Shown piece after piece: positions 50,777 through 59,940 of a stretch of 64,000 nt of DNA (its first letter is position 1; each line of letters begins with the position of its first letter). Location: assembly GCF_025567405.1 (NCBI RefSeq), contig NZ_JAOQKJ010000011.1, positions 1 through 64,000 on the forward strand, given 5' to 3'. The notes beneath the pieces were generated by a model. It worked only from the letters and a program-made list of their open reading frames with translations. It was not told where the DNA came from and ran no database searches. Source of the stretch: Suilimivivens aceti. Its GTDB lineage: Bacteria > Bacillota > Clostridia > Lachnospirales > Lachnospiraceae. A program made the translations under genes and the position numbers.

Positions 50777-52034
50777 CAGCTTCTACTCCCTCCTCCTCTT
50801 CGATCAGGATCAGCTGTGCTGCTATATGCTGTGCCAGCATACGGTAACCGGTTTTGTTGCCATGAACACCGTCCGGCATCAGTGCGTGGATCACTGCTGC
50901 ATCATGCGTATCCAGAAAATTGGAATTGTACAGATCAATCACCGGTATCCCATGCTCTTCTCCAAGCTGTTTCATCACCCTGACAAAGGCTGACTGCGGC
51001 AGAAGATAATCCCTGCTTTTCCTCAACAGATCATGCAATACATTTGGAAGAGGCGTGATCAGTACGATCTGCGCATCCGGATAATCCTTCTGCAGTCCAA
51101 AGAGAAGCTCATCCAGATCTCCTGTAAAGGTATCCTTTTCTCTTTTCTCCAGGCTCCCAAGCTCCTTTTCAGAAGCACAGAACCCGTCATTGGTTCCTCC
51201 CATGACAAGGATCACATCTGTATCCTCCGGGATCTCCTGGTATCTGTCTACGAAAGCATTCTCCCAGTACCGCCCGATGGAAGAACCTCCGATCCCGAGA
51301 TTCACTACCTCTTCTGCGCCAAGTATTTCTCCCAGCTGGGACGGATAGGACATAGACTGATAATTCTCTATGGTATCCAGATTAGATGCTGCCGTAATAC
51401 TATCTCCAAGACAGGTAATCTTACAGTCTGAAAAATCCACCTCACTGTCAGCAATGATCTTTTTATCCTGTCTGTTGATCTTCATGGTATTTTCGTAGGA
51501 AGCACAGATCTCCCTCTCTTCTCCGGGAAAAAGCAGATTGCCGGATACAAGACCGCCCGGCAGAAAGCTCCCCCATTCCAGATTTCCGGATATGGAATTC
51601 CCGGATATAGAATTCTCAGATTCAGAATTTCCAGATACGGAATTTCCAGATACGAAATTCCCGTATACCAAATTCCCCGGTACAGAATTCCCGGATACCA
51701 GATTTTCAGCTTCTCCTTTATATGCTTCATTGTCTGACACAGAACCATCGCCTTCTGCTCTATCCGGTTCTTCCAGAAAAACTTCCTTTTTTTCTGTGTA
51801 ATTCAGCTCATTTTCTTCTATATAGGAAATAAGAGCCTCCGGATCCTCAGATAAAGTCTGGATATTCGCCTGCATACTGGCAATATCCGCCCTTGCTTCT
51901 TCATAAACAGCTTCTCTTTCTATTTCCCACATTTTTCTTTCGTGCCGTTGCAGCCCTTTGTCAATCCCTACAGCCAGCAGCATGATAGCAGCCATAGCGA
52001 TCAGCATCAGCATCACACGATTCAGCTTATTCAT
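50766..52034 (-). CDS. membrane-anchored SGNH hydrolase with pentapeptide repeats
   Basis: A 422-residue extracytoplasmic protein: N-terminal anchor helix (about 7-24), a coiled stretch to residue 80, an acidic linker, eleven 5-residue repeats near VSGNS (about 113-167), and an SGNH esterase domain (about 205-415) with TCLGDSITAAS, VMGGTND and MPDGVHGNKTGY. It would act on cell-wall or surface glycans, probably as O-acetylesterase; that is inferred. It sits in the sigH-rlmB interval where B. subtilis has yacP (a NYN ribonuclease). Confidence 0.85.
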   Translation of the reverse strand: MNKLNRVMLMLIAMAAIMLLAVGIDKGLQRHERKMWEIEREAVYEEARADIASMQANIQTLSEDPEALISYIEENELNYTEKKEVFLEEPDRAEGDGSVSDNEAYKGEAENLVSGNSVPGNLVYGNFVSGNSVSGNSESENSISGNSISGNLEWGSFLPGGLVSGNLLFPGEEREICASYENTMKINRQDKKIIADSEVDFSDCKITCLGDSITAASNLDTIENYQSMSYPSQLGEILGAEEVVNLGIGGSSIGRYWENAFVDRYQEIPEDTDVILVMGGTNDGFCASEKELGSLEKREKDTFTGDLDELLFGLQKDYPDAQIVLITPLPNVLHDLLRKSRDYLLPQSAFVRVMKQLGEEHGIPVIDLYNSNFLDTHDAAVIHALMPDGVHGNKTGYRMLAQHIAAQLILIEEEEGVEAVGE

Positions 52035-52053
52035 AAAATTACTGATTGCTCCC

Positions 52054-52821
52054 TTATCTTCCTGCCTTCATTCTCTGTCTTACCACCTCATAGGCAAGTA
52101 TGCCTGCTGCCACCGAAGCATTCAGGGAATCAATATCTCCTTTCATGGGAATGGATGCCACCATATCACATTTTTCCTTTACGAGGCGTCCTACTCCGGC
52201 TCCTTCATTTCCGATCACAAGTCCAAGCGGTCCTGTAAGGTTCAGATCATACATACATGTCCCATCCATGTCTGCACAAGCAAACCACATACCCCTCTTC
52301 TTCAGATCCTCCATGGTCCTTACCAGGTTCGTCACCCTTGCCACTTTAGTATAATTCAGGGCACCTGCCGAGGTTCTTGCCACAGTTGCCGTCAGCCCGA
52401 CTGCCCGGTTCTTGGGGATGATCACTCCGTGGGCTCCTGCAAGGTTTGCAGTACGGATGACAGCTCCCAGATTATGAGGATCCTCAATATTATCAAGCAG
52501 GATAAAAAAAGGATCCTCTCCCTTTTTTTCTGCTTCCGCAAACAGATCCTCTACTTCTGCATAATGATAGGCGGCAGCCACAGCGATCACACCCTGATGG
52601 TGTCCGGTTTCTGACATATGATCAAGACGCTCCTTATCCACGAACCTGATCATGGTTCCTCTCTTTTTGGCCTCTCTTTTAATGGTGGCAACAGGTCCGT
52701 CCTGACAGCCATCCAGAATATATACCCTGTCAATCTCACGTTCAGAACGGAACGCCTCGATCACAGCATTTCTTCCTTCTATGAGCATTTCTTCATATGT
52801 CTTTTCTTCTGCATTCATCAT
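52054..52821 (-). CDS. rlmB: 23S rRNA (guanosine-2'-O-)-methyltransferase RlmB
   Basis: A 255-residue SPOUT/TrmH-type methyltransferase for the conserved 23S Gm2251. An N-terminal ribosomal-protein-like domain (about 8-80; EGRNAVIEAFRSEREIDRVY) precedes the knotted domain with LLDNIEDPHNLGAVIRTA, IGNEGAGVGRLV and IPMKGDIDSLNASVAAGI, the three TrmH motifs. It is part of the conserved cysS-mrnC-rlmB-sigH order. Confidence 0.95.
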   Translation of the reverse strand: MMNAEEKTYEEMLIEGRNAVIEAFRSEREIDRVYILDGCQDGPVATIKREAKKRGTMIRFVDKERLDHMSETGHHQGVIAVAAAYHYAEVEDLFAEAEKKGEDPFFILLDNIEDPHNLGAVIRTANLAGAHGVIIPKNRAVGLTATVARTSAGALNYTKVARVTNLVRTMEDLKKRGMWFACADMDGTCMYDLNLTGPLGLVIGNEGAGVGRLVKEKCDMVASIPMKGDIDSLNASVAAGILAYEVVRQRMKAGR

Positions 52822-52915
52822 ACATTCTTTCCCTTCTCTGTTCCCTTATACACTTCCATCAGACTCGTCCAAACGCTGCAACTCCGCCTGTCTCCTTCAG
52901 CAGCTCTTTCGAGGA

Positions 52916-53344
52916 TCAGATCCTGCTGATTCCTTCTTTGATAAGAAAAAGTACCCGTTCTTCCCTGCCGGAGAGATACAGGTAGCCGATCAGTGTTTCC
53001 AGTCCTGTCGCCTTCCGGTAATCCAGAATGGATGCATTCTTTGCACTGGTATAGGACTTGGCATTCCTGCCTCTTTTGTATATGGCAAGCTCTTCCTCTG
53101 TCAGCTCCGGCTCCAGTGCTTCGATCATAGCTGCCTGTGCCTGTGCCTTCACATAGGATGTGGTGAGCCTGTGAAGCTGGCTGGCCTGACGGTTTCCCTT
53201 CTCCACCACCATGGTGCGGATCACAAGCTCATAGGCAGCATCTCCGATATAGGCAAGCGTAAGAGGTGAATATGCCTTCATATCCACCTCTTTTAACCCA
53301 AATAATTCTCTGATCCTGCTTGAAAGACTCAGGCTCTCTTCCAT
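52916..53344 (-). CDS. mrnC: mini-ribonuclease III
   Basis: A 142-residue RNase III catalytic domain without a double-stranded-RNA-binding domain, which matures 23S rRNA ends in Firmicutes. LAYIGDAAYELVIRT holds the catalytic acid and RGRNAKSYTSAKNAS is the family signature. It overlaps the cysS 3' end by 16 bases, so translation is coupled. Confidence 0.94.
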   Translation of the reverse strand: MEESLSLSSRIRELFGLKEVDMKAYSPLTLAYIGDAAYELVIRTMVVEKGNRQASQLHRLTTSYVKAQAQAAMIEALEPELTEEELAIYKRGRNAKSYTSAKNASILDYRKATGLETLIGYLYLSGREERVLFLIKEGISRI

Positions 53345-54735
53345 TTTACGCCCTCTCTGGTGTCCTCGAGAACAATTCCTTTGGCAAGGAGCTCATCTCT
53401 GATCTCATCCGCCCTTTTGAAGTTCTTCTCTTTTCTTGCTGCCTGACGCTCTGCGATCAATGCCTCAATATCGCTGTCCAGGATCTCTTCCTTTTTCTCT
53501 ACGATCAGACCGCATACATCACAAAGCTCTGTGATCTCATCCTTCAGATACTGTACAAATTCCTGACTGCTTCCCTCTCCTGCGTTGGTATTGGCAAACT
53601 TCACCAGCTCGAAAATAACGGAAAGTGCATCCGCTGTATTGAAGTCATCATCCATGGCTTCATCAAAACGTGTCCTGTAGACAGCCGCTTCCTCTGCCAG
53701 CTTCTTTTCTTCCTCTGTCATGGAGCCCTCTGCGCTCTTTAACAGATAATCCAGATTGCTGACGCTGGTCACGATTCTGTCATAACCGTTCTGTGCTGCT
53801 TCCATCAGCTCACTGCTGAAGTTTAAGGGACTTCTGTAGTGTGCGGAAAGCATGAAGAAACGAAGAACCTGAAGATCATACTTTTCACTGATGTCTCTGA
53901 CAGTAAAGAAATTGCCGGCAGATTTGGACATCTTTTTATTATCAATATTCAGAAATGCGTTGTGCATCCAGTATTTCGCAAACGGCTTGTCATTGGCTGC
54001 CTCAGACTGAGCGATCTCGTTCTCATGGTGGGGGAAGATCAGATCCTCTCCGCCTGCATGGATATCGATCTCATCCCCAAGGTACTTCTTGCTCATGACA
54101 GAGCACTCAATATGCCAGCCGGGACGTCCCTGGCACCAGGGTGACTCCCAGTAAGGCTCTCCGTCCTTCTTTGGTTTCCAAAGTACGAAATCAAGGGGAT
54201 CCTCCTTCTGATCCTCTCCGGTTACAAGGAGAGATCTGTTTCCTCCCTGCAGATCATCCAGATTCTTATGGGATAACTTACCATAATCCTTAAAGCTTCT
54301 TGTACGGTAGTAAACAGTACCATCCTCTGCCACATAAGCATGACCCTTTTCGATCAGGGTACCGATCATATCCAGCATGCCGCAGATCTCTTCGGTAGCC
54401 TTGGGATGTGTAGTAGCCGGCTTTACATTCATGGCAGCCATGTCTTTCCTGCACTCTGCAATATAACGCTCGGAGATCACAGATGCTTCCACACCTTCCT
54501 CGATTGCCTTCTTGATGATCTTATCATCCACATCGGTAAAGTTGGATACATAATTAACCTCGTAACCCTTATGCTCCATATAGCGTCTTACTGTATCAAA
54601 TACGATCATGGGCCTTGCATTTCCAATATGGATCAGATTATATACTGTAGGTCCGCAGACATACATCTTCACCTTTCCTTCGGTAAGAGGTACAAACTCT
54701 TCCTTCCTTTTTGTCAGGGTATTGTAAATCTTCAT
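53329..54735 (-). CDS. cysS: cysteinyl-tRNA synthetase
   Basis: A 468-residue class I synthetase. The HIGH motif appears as HIGNARP in VYNLIHIGNARPMIVFD, the second signature as KKMSKSAGNFF, and zinc ligands include the Cys of VCGPTVYN and HHENEIAQSE. Length is normal. It begins 20 bases after the cysE stop, an arrangement shared with B. subtilis, linking cysteine synthesis with its use. No T-box is seen in the short leader of this operon. Confidence 0.96.
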   Translation of the reverse strand: MKIYNTLTKRKEEFVPLTEGKVKMYVCGPTVYNLIHIGNARPMIVFDTVRRYMEHKGYEVNYVSNFTDVDDKIIKKAIEEGVEASVISERYIAECRKDMAAMNVKPATTHPKATEEICGMLDMIGTLIEKGHAYVAEDGTVYYRTRSFKDYGKLSHKNLDDLQGGNRSLLVTGEDQKEDPLDFVLWKPKKDGEPYWESPWCQGRPGWHIECSVMSKKYLGDEIDIHAGGEDLIFPHHENEIAQSEAANDKPFAKYWMHNAFLNIDNKKMSKSAGNFFTVRDISEKYDLQVLRFFMLSAHYRSPLNFSSELMEAAQNGYDRIVTSVSNLDYLLKSAEGSMTEEEKKLAEEAAVYRTRFDEAMDDDFNTADALSVIFELVKFANTNAGEGSSQEFVQYLKDEITELCDVCGLIVEKKEEILDSDIEALIAERQAARKEKNFKRADEIRDELLAKGIVLEDTREGVKWKRA

Positions 54736-54755
54736 TTCCGCTTACGTCCTTCCTT

Positions 54756-55448
54756 TTATTCTGCATTCTGACTCTGCTTTTTCTGTGCTCTCTCACTGGT
54801 ACGCATCTTCTGCTCCAGGTCAATGAGCTGATTGGTGATCTCTGCATTGCTGTGCTGCAGGGATGTGATCGCCTCCCATACCGGATCAGGATAATGGATC
54901 TGATCCAGCTCATCCTGGGGATGATCAGGATTGATCCGCTTCACGACACGTCCCGGTACACCAACAACTGTGCTGCCGGCCGGTACATTCTCAAGCACCA
55001 CGCTGCCGGCTCCGATCTTACAGTTATCACCAATCGTACAGGAACCAAGTACCTTGGCTCCGGCTCCGATCATGATGTTGCTGCCAAGCGTAGGGTGACG
55101 CTTTCCCTTTTCCTTTCCGGTTCCTCCAAGGGTCACCCCCTGATATAAGGTTACATTATCACCGATAATCGTGGTTTCTCCTATGATAACTCCGGATCCA
55201 TGATCGATAAAGAAGCCCTTGCCGATCTGTGCACCCGGATGGATTTCAATTCCCGTTTTCCTTACAGCCCTCTGGGAAACCCATCTGGCAAGAAAGTAAT
55301 GCTTTTTCAGATAAAGCTTATGGGCAACACGATATCGCAGCATTACCTTAAAGCTCGGATATAAAAAAACTTCCATAGAAGAGTGGATCGCCGCATCCCG
55401 TTCCTTAATAATGGCCATCTCCTCTTTCACACTCTGAATCAGTCCCAT
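54756..55448 (-). CDS. cysE: serine O-acetyltransferase
   Basis: A 230-residue left-handed beta-helix enzyme making O-acetylserine for cysteine synthesis. IEIHPGAQIGKGFFIDHGSG, VIIGETTIIGDNVTLYQGVT and LGGTGKEKGKRHP are hallmark segments. The last 40 residues form a charged helix (QKMRTSERAQKKQ). AGGAG precedes the ATG. It heads the cysE-cysS-mrnC-rlmB-SGNH-sigH series. Confidence 0.95.
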   Translation of the reverse strand: MGLIQSVKEEMAIIKERDAAIHSSMEVFLYPSFKVMLRYRVAHKLYLKKHYFLARWVSQRAVRKTGIEIHPGAQIGKGFFIDHGSGVIIGETTIIGDNVTLYQGVTLGGTGKEKGKRHPTLGSNIMIGAGAKVLGSCTIGDNCKIGAGSVVLENVPAGSTVVGVPGRVVKRINPDHPQDELDQIHYPDPVWEAITSLQHSNAEITNQLIDLEQKMRTSERAQKKQSQNAE

Positions 55449-55514
55449 TTTTTGCTCCTGTCATGTATTCTTTTCCGTCAAAAATACGGACCGGAAAAAT
55501 TCTCTTTCTATAAC

Positions 55515-55543
55515 AGAATATGAAGAAGAAGCGGTTTTGTCAA
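55515..55543 (-). promoter_or_regulatory. cysE promoter
   Basis: Minus-strand TTGACA (55538-55543), 17 bases, TATTCT (55515-55520), about 60 bases before the start codon. Confidence 0.72.
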
Positions 55544-55572
55544 CTGCTAAATCGTCTCTTGCTGTGTGGTTT

Positions 55573-56787
55573 TCACAAGTATTCTGCCAGCTCTTTAAAT
55601 GGCTGAAGGCTTCTTTTCAGGATCCCATTCATAAAGGCGATCAGAATTCCATAATTGGTGAAAGGGATGCTGCTCTCTGCTGCCATCCTTTCCCTGCTTC
55701 TGATCTCTCTTTCATTCAGCATACAGCCGCCGCAGTGCACTACAAGTGCATAACTGGAAAGATCCTCCGGGAAGCCTCCGCCCGAAGTAAACTCATATAC
55801 AAACCTTTTGCCCGTATGCTTTTCGATCCAGCCCGGCAGCTTCACTGTCCCGATATCCTCGCACTGTCTGTGATGGGTACAGCCCTCGGAGATCAGGATC
55901 CTGTCCCCTTCCTTTAATCTGTCAAGTGCTGCTGCCCCCTGCACAGCTCCTGCAAGTACGCCCTTATACCTGGCAAACAGAATAGAAAAGGATGTCAATG
56001 GGATGTCCTTTGGCACCATCTGCTTTACACATTCAAAGGCCTGACTGTCAGTGATCACAAGCCTTGGCCTTTCCTTTAAGGAGGAAAGCAGTGCTGGCAG
56101 CTCCCCTGTCTGTGTCACACTTAAGGTTCCGTGCGCATCCAGTATATCACGGATCACCTTCACCTGTGGGAGGATCATTCTGCCCTTTGGTGCAGAGGTA
56201 TCAATTGGCGTTACCAGTACCACGTGATCCCCTGCTTCAAGAAGCTCGCCAACGATCGGTTTCTCTTTTTCCATTTTCCCTGCAAGGCTTCCGATTCTTT
56301 CCTTCAGCTGCTCTATATTTTCCCTTTTCAGGGCACTGACTGCAATTTCGTTTTCTTTCAGATCCTTCAGGCAGGAACACTCTTCCCTCACGAGATCCTT
56401 CTTATTATATACGATCAGATAGGGAACCCTTTTCTTCTGAAAAAGGGTGATCAGTTCCTCTTCCATTCCGGTAAGCCCTCTGGTGATATCTGCCACAAGG
56501 ACAGCGATATCCGCCCTGTTCAGCACCTGTCTGGCCTTCCGAACACGCATCTCCCCGACAGTTCCTTCATCATCAAGCCCCGGTGTGTCAATGATCACTA
56601 CCGGTCCTAAAGGAAGGAGCTCCATGGATTTCGTCACGGGATCCGTGGTCGTTCCCTTTACCTCTGATACAATAGACATCTCCTGTCCGGTCACTGCATT
56701 GACCAAGCTGGATTTACCAGCATTCCTTCTTCCAAAGAATGCGATCTGGATCCGGTCAGCCCCCGGTGTCTGATTCAGTGCCGCCAT
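55573..56787 (-). CDS. hydF: [FeFe]-hydrogenase H-cluster maturation GTPase HydF
   Basis: A 404-residue scaffold GTPase for the H-cluster. G domain: FFGRRNAGKSSLVNAV, DTPGLDDEG and YNKKD; then a dimerisation domain and a C-terminal cluster-binding domain with CTHHRQCEDIGTVKLPGWI and the VHCGGCMLN cysteines. The start is set at 56787, 9 nt after AAGGAG, since the ATG three codons earlier touches that site. It follows hydG by 33 bases; hydE is not in the window. Confidence 0.94.
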   Translation of the reverse strand: MAALNQTPGADRIQIAFFGRRNAGKSSLVNAVTGQEMSIVSEVKGTTTDPVTKSMELLPLGPVVIIDTPGLDDEGTVGEMRVRKARQVLNRADIAVLVADITRGLTGMEEELITLFQKKRVPYLIVYNKKDLVREECSCLKDLKENEIAVSALKRENIEQLKERIGSLAGKMEKEKPIVGELLEAGDHVVLVTPIDTSAPKGRMILPQVKVIRDILDAHGTLSVTQTGELPALLSSLKERPRLVITDSQAFECVKQMVPKDIPLTSFSILFARYKGVLAGAVQGAAALDRLKEGDRILISEGCTHHRQCEDIGTVKLPGWIEKHTGKRFVYEFTSGGGFPEDLSSYALVVHCGGCMLNEREIRSRERMAAESSIPFTNYGILIAFMNGILKRSLQPFKELAEYL

Positions 56788-56820
56788 GCTGTGCATCTCC
56801 TTCCTTTGCGTCTGTTCCGG

Positions 56821-58236
56821 TCAGAAGCGGAAATCTCTTTCTCCCTGCCCGATCTTCACCAGATATTCCTCTGTTATTTTCCGTACCTGTTCCTTCGGAA
56901 TATTTAAAAGCTCCTCTTTGATCATCCTCTCACCGATCGCCCTTGTCTCTGCACTGGCATAATCCTCCAGGAATTCCTTCAGTGTGATCAGGGCATTGGG
57001 ATGACAGCAGTTCTGGATCTGCCCGCTCTTACACAGGCTCATAAAACGATCACCTGTCCTTCCTGCCCGGTAGCAGGCTGTACAGAAGGACGGGATATGC
57101 TTTGTCTCCATCAGCCAGCGGACTACCTCATCCAGTGTACGCTGATCGGATACATCAAACTGCTCTGTATCAGTAGGACGGAGCTCTTCTGTATAACCGC
57201 CAACACTTGTCCTTGAACCACCACTGATCTGGGATACCCCAAGGTCGATCACCTTCGCCCTGACCTGCTGGCTCTCCCTCGTGGAAATGATCATGCCAGT
57301 GTAGGGTACGCTGATCCGGATCAGGGCACAGAGCTTCGCAAAGATCTCATCACTGATACCATTGTCAAAGGTATCCGGGTCGATATCATCTGCCCGTTTG
57401 ATCCTCGGTACACTGATCGTATGCGGTCCTACGCCATGCACTGCCTCCAGATGCTCAGCATGCATCAGAAGTCCTGCAAATTCGTAGCGGTACAGCTCAA
57501 GTCCGAACAATACGCCAAGTCCCACATCATCAATGCCACCCTCCATGGCTCTGTCCATAGCTTCCGTATGGTAGGCATAATCGTGCTTCGGCCCCGTGGG
57601 ATGTAACTGTTCATAGCTTTCTTTATGGTAGGTTTCCTGAAAAAGGATATAGGTTCCGATTCCTGCTTCCTTTAATTTCCGGTAATTCTCCACAGTTGTC
57701 GCCGCAATGTTGACATTTACACGGCGGATCGCCCCGTTTTTATGCTGGATGGAATAGATCGTTTTGATACTTTCCAGCACGTATTCGATAGGATTGTTTA
57801 CCGGATCCTCTCCAGTCTCAATAGCCAATCTCTTATGTCCCATATCCTGCAGGGCAATCACTTCCTGACGGATCTCCTCCTGAGTCAGTTTTTTTCTCGG
57901 AATATGTCCGTTCTGATGATGGTACGGACAGTAAACACATCCATTCACACAATAGTTTGAGAGATACAGCGGAGCAAACAATACGATCCTGTTTCCATAG
58001 AATTTCTTTTTAATCTCTCTGGCAAGTGCTTCCATCTCGTCAAGCACCTCCGGATCTTCACAGGCAAGCAGAACCGATGCCTCTCTGTGGGAAAGTCCCT
58101 TACATTCTCTGGCCTTGTCAAGGATCTGACGGATCATTTCCTTATTGTTTCTGTTCTCATCTGCAAAAGCAAGTGTGTCCTCGATTTCCTCGTGGCAGAT
58201 AAACTCCTCTGCCTTCATGGATTTACTGTTGTACAT
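56821..58236 (-). CDS. hydG: [FeFe]-hydrogenase maturase HydG, radical SAM tyrosine lyase
   Basis: A 471-residue radical SAM enzyme that cleaves tyrosine to supply CO and CN- for the hydrogenase H-cluster. The SAM cluster motif CxxxCxxC reads CVNGCVYC near residues 93-100, and the C-terminal auxiliary-cluster ligands are in FCTACYRAGRTGDRFM and NCCHPNAL. Length fits HydG, and this C-terminus separates it from ThiH. It is 19 bases after ispF and before hydF. Indicates a hydrogen-metabolising anaerobe. Confidence 0.95.
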   Translation of the reverse strand: MYNSKSMKAEEFICHEEIEDTLAFADENRNNKEMIRQILDKARECKGLSHREASVLLACEDPEVLDEMEALAREIKKKFYGNRIVLFAPLYLSNYCVNGCVYCPYHHQNGHIPRKKLTQEEIRQEVIALQDMGHKRLAIETGEDPVNNPIEYVLESIKTIYSIQHKNGAIRRVNVNIAATTVENYRKLKEAGIGTYILFQETYHKESYEQLHPTGPKHDYAYHTEAMDRAMEGGIDDVGLGVLFGLELYRYEFAGLLMHAEHLEAVHGVGPHTISVPRIKRADDIDPDTFDNGISDEIFAKLCALIRISVPYTGMIISTRESQQVRAKVIDLGVSQISGGSRTSVGGYTEELRPTDTEQFDVSDQRTLDEVVRWLMETKHIPSFCTACYRAGRTGDRFMSLCKSGQIQNCCHPNALITLKEFLEDYASAETRAIGERMIKEELLNIPKEQVRKITEEYLVKIGQGERDFRF

Positions 58237-58255
58237 CTTATGTCATCCTTCTTTC

Positions 58256-58804
58256 TTACTGTCTTCCGATACATCCACTGCAGCCAGCACATCCTCTCTG
58301 CTCCTGCATCACATCAATCGCTCCCACAGAAAGTGGGCTTGTCAGCAGACAGATAGCCTGGGACGAGATCCCTTCTCCACTGCCGGTAAAGCCAAGACCT
58401 TCCTCTGTGGTCGCCTTTACATTGACCTGATCTATGGAAATCTGCAGGGTATCTGCAATATTCTTTCGCATGGTATCAATATAAGGGCGCATCTTCGGTG
58501 CCTGCGCAATGATCGTAGCATCAATATTTTCTATAAAAAAGGCATTCTCCTGCAGCAGCTCTCCCACATGGGAAAGAAGCTTTAACGAGGAAATACCTTT
58601 ATAAGCCGGGTCACTGTCCGGGAAATGCTTGCCAATGTCTCCAAGGGCTGCTGCTCCAAGCAGGGCATCCATAATGGCATGCAGAAGCACATCCGCATCC
58701 GAATGGCCAAGAAGTCCCTTTTCATAAGGAATCGTAACACCTCCGATGATCAGGTCTCTTCCCTCTGTTAATTTATGAACATCATATCCCATTCCAATTC
58801 TCAT
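58256..58804 (-). CDS. ispF: 2-C-methyl-D-erythritol 2,4-cyclodiphosphate synthase with Cys-rich tail
   Basis: A 182-residue IspF for the MEP isoprenoid pathway. MGYDVHKL and the zinc-site histidine segment LLGHSDADVLLHAIMDALLG are clear, with ATTEEGLGFTGSGEGI near the end. The family ends at about 157-160 residues; here some 24 extra residues follow, finishing QRGCAGCSGCIGRQ, with three Cys in seven residues. The start is at 58804, where AGGAAGG precedes ATG. It is cotranscribed with hydG and hydF. Confidence 0.93.
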   Translation of the reverse strand: MRIGMGYDVHKLTEGRDLIIGGVTIPYEKGLLGHSDADVLLHAIMDALLGAAALGDIGKHFPDSDPAYKGISSLKLLSHVGELLQENAFFIENIDATIIAQAPKMRPYIDTMRKNIADTLQISIDQVNVKATTEEGLGFTGSGEGISSQAICLLTSPLSVGAIDVMQEQRGCAGCSGCIGRQ

Positions 58805-58873
58805 ATCTTTCTTTCCTTCCTCATATATTCTACTACAGCATAACAGAAATATCACTTTTTTGGGAGAGCTCCA

Positions 58874-59521
58874 TTGAAAAAAATTCTCGTTGCCGGAGAA
58901 ACCGGAAAAACCTTTAATTATGAAAACGTCCTCCGAAGGCTCGGTGCCTCCTGTACCACCTCTCTTCATGTTCCGGAAATCTCATCCTATGATGCCCTTC
59001 TCCTTCCCGGCGGCGGTGACATTGATCCAGTCCTGTTTGGTCAGCTTAACTGCGGTTCCCGTTTTTTTGATCCGGTTCTTGACAGACTGCAGCTGTCTGT
59101 CCTGAAAGCCTTTGTATCTGAAAAAAAGCCGGTTCTTGGTATTTGCAGGGGAATGCAGCTCATCAATATTTTCTTCGGTGGTGACATCCATCAGGATCTG
59201 CCATCTGCTGACCGCCATCAGTACACGAATGGAGATCAGTACCATGAGACCTTTGCCCTGCCTGGCACTGTCCTCTACCGGCTTTACGGGGAGCGGTTTG
59301 TGGTAAACAGCGCGCATCATCAGGGCGTGGATCTGAAGGCTCCCTCTCTGTCCTATATCCAGTACTGCGACGATGGTGTAGTGGAGGGACTGTGCCACCA
59401 CTATCTCCCTATCGTTGGTGTGCAGTGGCACCCGGAGCGGCTTTCTGATAAAGAAAAAAGCGAAGCCGTAAACGGTTCGCTTCTTCTCGACGCATTTCTG
59501 CATCATTATAAATTTGTATAA
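58874..59521 (+). CDS. class I glutamine amidotransferase-like (gamma-glutamyl-GABA hydrolase type)
   Basis: A 215-residue peptidase C26/PuuD-like enzyme. LPGGGDIDP at residues 43-51, the nucleophile Cys in GICRGMQLINIFFGG, NSAHHQGVD, and the His-Glu pair in VGVQWHPER are complete. It would cleave a gamma-glutamyl amide. The start is a TTG at 58874 with GGGAG about 8 nt upstream. It is a lone plus-strand gene, divergent from ispF by 69 bases. Confidence 0.85.
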   Translation: MKKILVAGETGKTFNYENVLRRLGASCTTSLHVPEISSYDALLLPGGGDIDPVLFGQLNCGSRFFDPVLDRLQLSVLKAFVSEKKPVLGICRGMQLINIFFGGDIHQDLPSADRHQYTNGDQYHETFALPGTVLYRLYGERFVVNSAHHQGVDLKAPSLSYIQYCDDGVVEGLCHHYLPIVGVQWHPERLSDKEKSEAVNGSLLLDAFLHHYKFV

Positions 59522-59530
59522 AAGGGGAAT

Positions 59531-59935
59531 TTATACCGATCTGTAACAAATCCTGCGCCACTGACAATTCCCACAGATTTTCTCTCCGATTCCCTGCTCC
59601 AGGATCTGCTCTGCCACCTGTCTATAGAAAGTGAGGAAGGGCTGTTTCTCATTTTCCTCAAGGCCGCAGCTTTCCAGTACTCCTGTGTCATAATCGTAAA
59701 CCTTCTGTGCCGCATCGCAGACCCCCTCTTTATTATGGGGACAGGCACAGCATATATCGTCCGTTTCCCTTACAAGCGTGATCATCGGGTTCTGCTCTGT
59801 CAGAATTTCCTTCATCTTTGCCATGTGTGCTGTAAATTCGCTGCTGTAGCCCTTTCCCTCAAAAAAGGAAAGACACATGCCATGATGGGGACGCAGTCTG
59901 AATTCTTTCTTTTCTGTAATATCCGTAAAATCCAT
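59531..59935 (-). CDS. DUF1284 domain protein, probable Fe-S protein
   Basis: A 134-residue DUF1284 protein. RLRPHHGMCLSFFEGKGYS marks the family. Cysteines occur in CCACPHNKEGVC and ICGNCQWRRIC, enough for an iron-sulfur cluster or zinc site. It begins 5 bases after bioY without its own clear ribosome binding site, so translational coupling is likely. Its biochemical role is unknown. Confidence 0.8.
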   Translation of the reverse strand: MDFTDITEKKEFRLRPHHGMCLSFFEGKGYSSEFTAHMAKMKEILTEQNPMITLVRETDDICCACPHNKEGVCDAAQKVYDYDTGVLESCGLEENEKQPFLTFYRQVAEQILEQGIGEKICGNCQWRRICYRSV

Positions 59936-59940
59936 AAAAA

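Noticed and set aside
55449..55510. T-box riboswitch before cysE-cysS
   Set aside because: The leader from the predicted start is only about 60 bases, and no T-box sequence or specifier-loop layout is seen.
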